A program made the translations under genes and the position numbers. Positions 7,601-12,343 of a stretch of 12,343 nucleotides of DNA are shown piece by piece. The DNA comes from SLSG01 sp964477035 (GTDB lineage: Bacteria; Bacteroidota; Bacteroidia; Bacteroidales; UBA7960): assembly GCA_964477035.1 (NCBI GenBank), contig CAYZCW010000024.1, forward strand, positions 1 through 12,343. The letters are read 5' to 3'. The notes beneath the pieces were generated by a model, which was not told the origin of the DNA, did not search any database, and saw only the letters and a program-made list of their open reading frames with translations. How positions within the stretch are numbered: position 1 is the stretch's first letter; each line of letters opens with the position of its first letter.

Positions 7601-7677
7601 GAGTAGACCACATTTTGACAATGACTGCCCCAGGCCCAGGCGCACAGGATGAACAACAACAGGATGTGTTTTTTCAT
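4675..7677 (-). CDS. Large secreted protein with C-terminal FISUMP domain
   Basis: I chose the ATG at 7675-7677 because it begins a clean signal peptide (MKKHILLLFILCAWAWGSHC); the frame is open 13 codons further up but those residues look unlike a signal sequence. The product is 1000 residues. After the signal comes a short N-terminal region (VVYSISATRDGSPASLDSI...), then at about 100-160 a segment like a T9SS type A sorting domain (LLKIYSLGGQEVF...HAGIYILNLSNAGG), unusual for being internal. A long middle of beta-rich sequence with no family I recognise follows, then an Ig/Big_1-like domain (about 665-758, PGQELELQLKVTDDAGNP). The end (about 762-1000) is the FISUMP domain (TIGR02145 type) with WVRIGAQVWMAENLKYLP, CPPGWHLPSDAEWEQL, FGFSALPGG and a final GLSVRCVQD. 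FISUMP domains occur in surface proteins of Fibrobacter and Bacteroidota; their ligands are poorly known. It converges with the methyltransferase gene, 22 bases apart. Confidence 0.85.
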   Translation of the reverse strand: MKKHILLLFILCAWAWGSHCQNVVYSISATRDGSPASLDSILFENLDNQTRLLMGNLPALEVYEIDITSQQLVTGTGHLLFLQPDAFRLIKNIPGEAGVLLPAQMDGSTLLKIYSLGGQEVFSRLIPPSGRQDIVTVTLPHAGIYILNLSNAGGGVNYKVFGAATPRTGMYGISTSREQTFSRATEPFLIRTQLKSATSDNDFSYQAGDSLRVTAFLDGYYTYPVGIRVHGSEAIGFTMLESTSESTGISDMYRPLAEGDYSVLAYDAHTGGTRIALLSDEINLFPGDILTLDLDSIGLIQKVVKVSEENGNTLVDNGPGFMDELFVNASFTLDTRLIEPKTFLNEDAPAGEVIRALTDQNGRIHPVRVVFHDGSGIRHTQNVLEGNVRKNLEALAIGFQQDLSGTDLHGQPGQPIHFYIDQGHVSLSAEALFEFEFTHEGELTEDSKVKKGDLSFFRYSLEADAGFQNRLVLDLENGGEESGNKKVFSPGKTTAMFLVPPDIPVWVTLESDVFSDYHILSQEPIHARWGFEGQHEIQAGGVYEKEADEFTATGEASGEKSVHPLLTEGGANMSARVEIYPRTAIWFYGFFGPNTEIVSSVAAGQVAGTYQLHTPSGKESFLAWTATLDHTLELRTGASLRFLQHETDYGPFTTNDQDPLLWSSPAGLELLTSLPREVTPGQELELQLKVTDDAGNPAPMAAVIMEGEGRFSLYAPVADANGMVFTNWTPDPLEGDKSFTATVLRADSSVVRSVSGTVSVAGEPAGTFTDPRDDKTYNWVRIGAQVWMAENLKYLPSVVDRRTGSDTTAYYYVYDYNMTDIWEAMSTPNYKGYGVLYNWPAAMDGAAATNANPSGVQGACPPGWHLPSDAEWEQLFNFLIDHFDDITQDNVANKLKSCLQVGSPLGGLCATTEHPRWDDHYPAHGTDDFGFSALPGGARLDYGTTGSFNYLGWYGNWWSTHEYFLEETKAASRHFSYDHGKAIRQFPMKPVGLSVRCVQD

Positions 7678-7746
7678 GGCGATTGTGGGTTTTGGCGGGC
7701 ACGCACGGAAAAGCATCAGGGCGTGTTAAAAAACGTTAAATCACCC

Positions 7747-7778
7747 ACAAGGTATTTAAAACACACAACAAATGCAAA
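7747..7778 (-). promoter_or_regulatory. Candidate Bacteroidota-type promoter for the FISUMP gene
   Basis: On the minus strand TTTG (7775-7778) is followed after 20 bases by TACCTTGT (7747-7754), a near match to the Bacteroidota sigma-70 consensus (TTTG, about 19-20 bases, TAnnTTTG). Transcription would start near 7741, leaving a leader of about 60 nt before the ATG at 7677. The intergenic stretch is AT-rich. The -7 box differs from consensus at one key base, so the call is moderate. Confidence 0.45.
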
Positions 7779-7830
7779 TTATTTTAATGTGTGTCGTGCC
7801 ACATGACCTGACCTGTGAACCTGGCAAGTG

Positions 7831-10800
7831 TTACATCCGCTCTGCTGATCGCGTGATCACCAGTTTTTGCCGGTGAATCTCCTGCCCTGTCAGTACCTGC
7901 AACAGGTAGACTCCCGATGGAATCCATGACACATCGATCTGCCCTTCGGGTTGATCGCCTTCCATACGCAGCAGCCATTCTCCTTTCAGGGAGAATATCT
8001 CAGCAACCCAAGGGCCACCCGGGTTCCGGAGATTAAGCCGGCTGTCTGCCGGATTGGGATACACCAGGAGTCCGTCCTTGATTTCCGCCTCGAAACCTGA
8101 AGAAACATCCGTGGTTGTGACTGGCATCGCGTTGGAATAATGGCTGAGTCCGACACCGGTAACGAACACCCTGACCCGGTAATGATATGCCGTGGCCGGC
8201 AACAGGCCGGGTACCAATACCTCTTGCTGGGTGGTTTCGTGGCCGTGAAAAGCAGGCAGGTGGCTTTGGAACCCGTCATCGGATACGAAAACCTGGTAAT
8301 GCCCTGCCCCCTCATAACCTTCCCAACGGGCCAGGAAACTTGTGTCAGTAACATCTGCCGCTTCCAGGGCAACGGGGCCGGCTGGGGCATCGGGCGTGTT
8401 GACCGTAATGGCGTTGGAAAAGTCCGATGTCCCGTATTGGTTGAGGGCCTTGACCCTGTATTGGTAGGTGGTGTTGTAATCCACACCATCCACACGGTAT
8501 TGGTTTGCACTTACAGAGACCCCATTAAGCAAGTGTGTTGCGAAACCATCTGAGGACACATACAGCAGGTAGGCATCTGCCTCTTCGACCGCCTGCCAGT
8601 GGGCAGTAAAGCCGCTGGTTAAAACAGAGCTTGCCTCTGTGGCGACTGGAGTGGAAAGGTCCGCATCGAGCAGCACATCGATCGTTGCGTCTGCCTGGGC
8701 CATGGTAAATGTGCCGGATTTCCCCAGGTAATGGGGGGCCACCACCTCCCACTGGTACGTGCCACCTCCTTCCAGGTTGTCGAAGATCACAACCCCCGCT
8801 GAATTGCTTGAGCCTGAACCATGCCCCTCCAGGATTGCTTCGGCCCCTTCAATGGCCTGGCCGGTGTAGGCATTGGCTACAAAGAAGGTGGACTTGTACC
8901 CCGGTTCCAGAATGATGTCAACCTGCACATCGCTGTCGGTGATTGTCACCGTGCCGCTTGCAGAGGCATAACCCTGGCGCGTTACCCGGTATGAGTACAC
9001 CCCCGGGAACAGTCCGCTGAACGAATAATGCCCGGCTGTATAGGGGATATCATTCAGGGTGATAACTGCATCCTCAACCGTTTGTCCCTCTGTGTCAGAG
9101 ATGGTGAATTGTATGCTATAAGAGGTGGCCCGCCGCAGAACAATGCCGTCCTGTCCGATGATAAACCCTGTCCCCCCGGGACTGAATTGGATGTCCCGCA
9201 GGTTTCTCCCTGTGTTGGTGGTGACTTTCACCCAGGTGTTCCCCCCATCGGCAGTCTTCAGAACCGTACCCCGGTCGCCCACAGCGTACCCGGTAAGATG
9301 GTCGTCAAAATAGGCCCGGTGAAGAGGCGCTCCGGCGGTATGCACAAGGGTCCAGCTGGCTCCGTGGTCGGTGGTCCGGAATATTTGGTTTCCATAAGAC
9401 TCCACTAAAAAGCCCACCCTCCCGTCCACAAAAAACAACCGGGCGTCATACCACAAATAGCCCAGGTTTGTGTTCAGGTGCTCCCATGTATCTCCGCCGT
9501 CGAAGCTTCGGGATATAACCCCGGATACGTTTACGGCAAACAATGTGTCCTGGCCCACGGCAAACACATCATGATATTTTCCGGCAAAGCCATTCACCTC
9601 AGTCCATGATTCCCCGCCGTCATTCGTTCTAAGCATGCCGGGCGAACCTGACAGAAAACCCTTCCGGGAGTTCAGAAACAGGACTTTTGTCGCCGGGTTC
9701 GGGGGCACATTGCTTGTTTCAAAACTGGCCCATCCGTCGCCCGTCCTGAAGAGGACATGCCCCGCTCCGCAAATAAACCCCTGGTCTTCCGTAAGCTGTT
9801 CCAAATGCATGAAAGTATACTTATATGGATAGTCAAGAGGTATTTTGGTCCAACTGCTTCCGGCATCATCCGTTCGCACAATATTGCCGTTTTCGCCGGC
9901 GGCATAAGCCGTTTCGTCGGACAGCAATGCAAGGCTGTTCATGGTCCCCTGAAAATGACCACGCGCTCTCTCTAACCAGCTGTTTCCATCCTGACTGGTC
10001 ATAAAAAGACCTCCTCCGCCAACGGAAACCAGGTTGCCATCAGGTTTGACCGTTATGGCATGAAAGGACTTGCCGCTGTCTTCGACCACCAGTTCCCATG
10101 ATTGACCCCCATTGGTGGTTCTTGCCAGATACCCGCTTTGACTATAGGCAAAACCGGTGTCCTTGTCCTTGAACAACAACCCAAAGTGATCGTACCCGCC
10201 GCTGGCGAACAGCGAAATGGGTTCCTGCTGCCAGGTTTCGCCCCCGTCCGTTGTTTTGGAAAAGTACTGCCAGTTGTCCCATGCATACCCGGTGTCCTTA
10301 GTAGGGAAGCATATCGCCCTTAAATAGCTCATGCCCGGAATGGCAATTTCCCTCCAGCTGTCTCCCTGGTCATCGGTTTTCAGAAGCTTGCCAGAATTTG
10401 AGATGACAAACCCGGTGTTCTCATCCAGGAAAAACACGTTTTTGCCATCGTATGGCAGGGTCTTTTTGGCTTCCCAGGTCTGACCCCCATCAAGGGTCAC
10501 CCAGAGCTCAAGCCAGTTGCCGGTCACAAACCCTGTCTGCTGGTTTACAAAATGCATGTCAAACACGTAAGGGAACCCAATTGGAATATCCAGCGTATCC
10601 CATTGATTCCCGCCATCCATTGTCTTCAGTACCATCCCGGACCATGCGGCCCTGTTACCTCCTGATATGAATCCCGTGTCTTCATCCAGAAACTGAATTT
10701 TGTTCAGATCTTTTATTGTCCCGGAAGGATAAGCGGTCCATGTAACGCCCCCGTTTTGAGTTCGCAGATAAGCCCCGGCCTTTCCGATGGCAAATCCGTT

Positions 10801-10941
10801 GTTGTTGTCTTTGAATGCCAGATCGGTAAATGCGGCATTGTAGTTGGAGTTGCCTATCTCATGCCATCCGTCATCCACGTTCTGAGCCGCGAGCAAGAGC
10901 GGCAGAAACGAAAAAATCGCCATAAAGGGTTTTGCGTTCAT
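7831..10941 (-). CDS. Secreted Asp-box beta-propeller protein with FN3 and T9SS sorting domains
   Basis: The start at 10939-10941 gives MNAKPFMAIFSFLPLLLAAQ, a signal peptide; the 17 open codons upstream lie in the leader. The product is 1036 residues. About residues 20-605 hold thirteen Asp-box (BNR/YCF48-like) motifs of the type T.DGG.TW, such as TQNGGVTW, TLDGGQTW, TTDGGETW and TADGGNTW, plus a last degenerate unit, which suggests fourteen blades. Next are two carboxypeptidase-regulatory/PEGA-like beta domains (about 608-685 and 688-762), two fibronectin type III domains (about 764-848 and 852-945) and a T9SS type A sorting domain (about 955-1036) with VYPNPADSRLNL, GVYLLQVLTG and a basic end. 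It should be exported by T9SS and anchored or released at the cell surface. Such propellers bind glycans or proteins, but the ligand is not visible here, and sialidase activity cannot be claimed because catalytic residues were not identified. The gap to the FISUMP gene is 153 bases. Confidence 0.9.
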   Translation of the reverse strand: MNAKPFMAIFSFLPLLLAAQNVDDGWHEIGNSNYNAAFTDLAFKDNNNGFAIGKAGAYLRTQNGGVTWTAYPSGTIKDLNKIQFLDEDTGFISGGNRAAWSGMVLKTMDGGNQWDTLDIPIGFPYVFDMHFVNQQTGFVTGNWLELWVTLDGGQTWEAKKTLPYDGKNVFFLDENTGFVISNSGKLLKTDDQGDSWREIAIPGMSYLRAICFPTKDTGYAWDNWQYFSKTTDGGETWQQEPISLFASGGYDHFGLLFKDKDTGFAYSQSGYLARTTNGGQSWELVVEDSGKSFHAITVKPDGNLVSVGGGGLFMTSQDGNSWLERARGHFQGTMNSLALLSDETAYAAGENGNIVRTDDAGSSWTKIPLDYPYKYTFMHLEQLTEDQGFICGAGHVLFRTGDGWASFETSNVPPNPATKVLFLNSRKGFLSGSPGMLRTNDGGESWTEVNGFAGKYHDVFAVGQDTLFAVNVSGVISRSFDGGDTWEHLNTNLGYLWYDARLFFVDGRVGFLVESYGNQIFRTTDHGASWTLVHTAGAPLHRAYFDDHLTGYAVGDRGTVLKTADGGNTWVKVTTNTGRNLRDIQFSPGGTGFIIGQDGIVLRRATSYSIQFTISDTEGQTVEDAVITLNDIPYTAGHYSFSGLFPGVYSYRVTRQGYASASGTVTITDSDVQVDIILEPGYKSTFFVANAYTGQAIEGAEAILEGHGSGSSNSAGVVIFDNLEGGGTYQWEVVAPHYLGKSGTFTMAQADATIDVLLDADLSTPVATEASSVLTSGFTAHWQAVEEADAYLLYVSSDGFATHLLNGVSVSANQYRVDGVDYNTTYQYRVKALNQYGTSDFSNAITVNTPDAPAGPVALEAADVTDTSFLARWEGYEGAGHYQVFVSDDGFQSHLPAFHGHETTQQEVLVPGLLPATAYHYRVRVFVTGVGLSHYSNAMPVTTTDVSSGFEAEIKDGLLVYPNPADSRLNLRNPGGPWVAEIFSLKGEWLLRMEGDQPEGQIDVSWIPSGVYLLQVLTGQEIHRQKLVITRSAERM

Positions 10942-10977
10942 GATTCCTGATTTTAAGTAAATGATAATAAGAAACGT

Positions 10978-11003
10978 GGCTGGCGCAGGCACAAGCGTCA
11001 GCC
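10978..11003 (-). promoter_or_regulatory. Strong hairpin at the predicted 5' end of the propeller mRNA
   Basis: The plus-strand arms GGCTGGCGC (10978-10986) and GCGTCAGCC (10995-11003) are complementary at eight of nine positions, separated by an 8-base loop. In the minus-strand transcript this is GGCTGACGC, loop, GCGCCAGCC. The outer edge at 11003 sits only four bases past the candidate -7 box, so the predicted start lies at or within the stem. A 5' hairpin can shield an mRNA from decay. The structure is seen; the role is inference. Confidence 0.55.
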
Positions 11004-11006
11004 GTT

Positions 11007-11037
11007 CAAACTTATGAAAAAAAAGAATTGGTTTAAA
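11007..11037 (-). promoter_or_regulatory. Candidate promoter for the propeller gene
   Basis: On the minus strand TAAGTTTG (11007-11014) matches the Bacteroidota -7 consensus TAnnTTTG exactly. Nineteen bases upstream is TTTA (11034-11037), one base from the -33 TTTG. The start would fall near 11000-11003, giving a leader of about 60 nt before the ATG at 10941, as for the FISUMP gene. The surrounding sequence is strongly AT-rich, as expected of a promoter. Confidence 0.55.
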
Positions 11038-11055
11038 GAATAAAAAAAATAAACC
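11030..11055. repeat. Inverted repeat overlapping the -33 box
   Basis: GGTTTA (11030-11035) and TAAACC (11050-11055) form a perfect 6-bp inverted repeat around an A-rich spacer of 14 bases. It overlaps the candidate -33 element of the propeller promoter, where a repressor or activator could bind. Six base pairs in an AT-rich region is weak evidence. Confidence 0.25.
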
Positions 11056-11111
11056 TTAGACGGAAGGAGGTTAAGCGACTACAAATTCAGGGTTTAAAGC
11101 GGCTTAATGCA

Positions 11112-11153
11112 CTGGTTATTATTAAGACCAGCGGGGTGATTTAAAAAATGACC
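11112..11153 (-). terminator. Possible weak terminator or small inverted repeats after the lipoprotein gene
   Basis: Two small inverted repeats lie between the lipoprotein stop and the propeller promoter. GGTGATTT (11135-11142) and AAATGACC (11146-11153) pair at seven of eight positions, with a three-base loop. CTGGTT (11112-11117) and GACCAG (11126-11131) pair over six positions, one of them a wobble. No T-tract follows either stem on the minus strand, so an intrinsic terminator is doubtful. Confidence 0.2.
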
Positions 11154-11174
11154 GGAGCAGAGCCCGGGCCTCTA

Positions 11175-12314
11175 CTAACGCAGAAAATCCCTGAAGTTGT
11201 TTTTAAACGCCCAGGGCGGGCCGTCCGATGTGGTTTGCTGCTCCACCCTCAGGGTCTGCGCATCAATCAGCTGGATCAGGATCACATTCTCCGAAGGGAA
11301 GGTGAAATCGGTGATGGGCTCTTCCCAGATGTTGGAAAAACCGCTGTAGGAATAGATGCTGCCGTCGGCCGTGACCTGGTCGAAACGGCGGTTGTGGTGG
11401 CCGCTTTCCATGGGATAGAATTCGTAGGCCAATGAAGGGATGCCGGGCACCGAGGTTCCCATGGAGATCACGTGCTTTTCCGGCTTGAAGTTGCTGCGGA
11501 TCAGCGCCAGGTGGGGGTCTTCCGGATAGAGTTCCCTCCCCGGGGCAACCCAGACCCCCTGGGCCGTGCCGGCCACGTCCCAGCAGACCCGGCCCTCCAG
11601 TGGCGGGGTCCTCCTTTGCAGGTAGCCGTCGTTGCGGAACTGGACCGTTTCATAATACAGGTCGCGGATTTCCTGGGTGGCGTAGTCCAGGAAACTGACT
11701 GCATGGGCGTAAGTGTATTCTTTCCAGCGTGCAGGGTTGGCCAGCGGCAGGCTGACCCGCTTGTCCTCGGTGCCGAAGTCCATTCCGGCGATCCCCGGCG
11801 GGCCGGACAGTTCGGCAATCTTATCGCCGGCCCTTACCTGGATGCGTGGCTCATACACATTCAGTTGGTAGTGTTCGCCCCCGGTGGTGTAGGACTCTGT
11901 TGTGGAGACCTTCCCGAGCTGGCTCAGGATGGACGGATCCAGGCGGGGGATATGACCGTACATGATCATGACTTCCCTGCAGGCCCACAGGCGGATGGAA
12001 TATTCCACGTCTTCGGGTGGGGGCAGCTGTCTTTCGGTGACGGAGAGGATCCATCCGTCGCAGGGGGAATAGACGGGGACGCTTTCGGTTTCGCGGACCA
12101 CGTCGATGTAGTGGTGGCTGGTGGGGAACACATGGGGGGGAGGCCGGTAATGCCCCAGGGGAATGAAACGGATCAGGTCCTGCGCGTCGACGGGCGAGCG
12201 GGTGAAAATAATGTCGGACGAGCAGGCGGGCAGCGTCTGCACAAAATCCTTTTCCTTTTCGCAGCCGGCCGGCATCATGATGATGAGGGCCAGCAGAAGG
12301 ATGATTTTTTTCAT
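11175..12314 (-). CDS. Lipoprotein with degenerate M23/LytM-like domain
   Basis: The 379-residue product starts MKKIILLLALIIMMPAGC, a lipoprotein signal with the lipid-bearing Cys at 18. The next residues EKEKD resemble, without fully matching, the surface-export signal known from Capnocytophaga lipoproteins (Lys then acidic residues), so surface display is possible. Residues about 60-185 follow the order of an M23 (LytM) domain: HHYID (67-71, compare H.G.D), VPVYSPCDGWILSV (79-92, compare VYAPADGTV), VMIMYGHIPRL (115-125, compare Y.H), VRAGDKIAELSGPPG (160-174). The final HLH metal ligand pair is missing: GMDFGTED (177-184) is found instead, so peptidase activity is unlikely. The C-terminal half (about 200-379) matches no domain I know. 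An inactive M23 fold could bind peptidoglycan or regulate an amidase, as EnvC-like proteins do. It is cotranscribed, if at all, with genes beyond the window; the start lies 29 bases from its edge. Confidence 0.7.
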   Translation of the reverse strand: MKKIILLLALIIMMPAGCEKEKDFVQTLPACSSDIIFTRSPVDAQDLIRFIPLGHYRPPPHVFPTSHHYIDVVRETESVPVYSPCDGWILSVTERQLPPPEDVEYSIRLWACREVMIMYGHIPRLDPSILSQLGKVSTTESYTTGGEHYQLNVYEPRIQVRAGDKIAELSGPPGIAGMDFGTEDKRVSLPLANPARWKEYTYAHAVSFLDYATQEIRDLYYETVQFRNDGYLQRRTPPLEGRVCWDVAGTAQGVWVAPGRELYPEDPHLALIRSNFKPEKHVISMGTSVPGIPSLAYEFYPMESGHHNRRFDQVTADGSIYSYSGFSNIWEEPITDFTFPSENVILIQLIDAQTLRVEQQTTSDGPPWAFKNNFRDFLR

Positions 12315-12343
12315 CGGATGGCGCTTTGGGTGCCGCCCGCCGG

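Noticed and set aside
7715..7745. Repeat of GTTAAA near the FISUMP leader
   Set aside because: Two copies of a short AT-rich hexamer are expected by chance and do not form a meaningful structure.

Overview
The window looks like a draft contig from a Bacteroidota genome, GC-rich in its genes and AT-rich between them. The evidence is type IX secretion (T9SS) sorting domains with YPNP motifs, a Bacteroidota-type fiber N-terminal domain, a Fibrobacter-type paralogous (FISUMP) domain, near-absent Shine-Dalgarno sequences, and two candidate promoters of the TTTG-N19/20-TAnnTTTG kind. A run of exactly 100 N inside one gene marks a scaffold join. Genus cannot be set from this sequence.

Left, plus strand: the C-terminal end of a probable MFS transporter (1-234); a small subtilisin-fold protein (416-1333) with Asp, His and Ser in place but Asp where the oxyanion Asn normally lies; a 333-base non-coding stretch with overlapping inverted repeats (1334-1666); then a tight run of three genes. 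These are a small secreted protein with a T9SS sorting domain (1667-2140), a fiber-like protein ending in a peptidase S74 intramolecular chaperone and coiled coil (2145-4076, with the N gap), and a SAM-dependent methyltransferase (4080-4652). Gaps of 4 and 3 bases suggest co-transcription.

Right, minus strand, convergent with the first set: a 1000-residue FISUMP-domain secreted protein (4675-7677), a 1036-residue Asp-box beta-propeller protein with regulatory-like, fibronectin III and T9SS sorting domains (7831-10941), and a lipoprotein whose core resembles an M23/LytM domain that has lost part of its metal site (11175-12314). Candidate promoters lie upstream of the first two, each giving a leader of about 60 nt. 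The propeller gene's leader would begin with a strong hairpin.

Functionally this is a cell-envelope and secretome region: six of the eight genes encode proteins with signal peptides, several apparently built for surface display or adhesion. I see no RNA genes, CRISPR array, transposase, integrase or phage structural module. The points most worth a second look are the two degenerate hydrolase folds, the FISUMP protein whose sorting-like module is at the N-terminal rather than C-terminal end, the fiber operon, and the structured leaders. I do not see convincing evidence of a wholly new multi-gene system.
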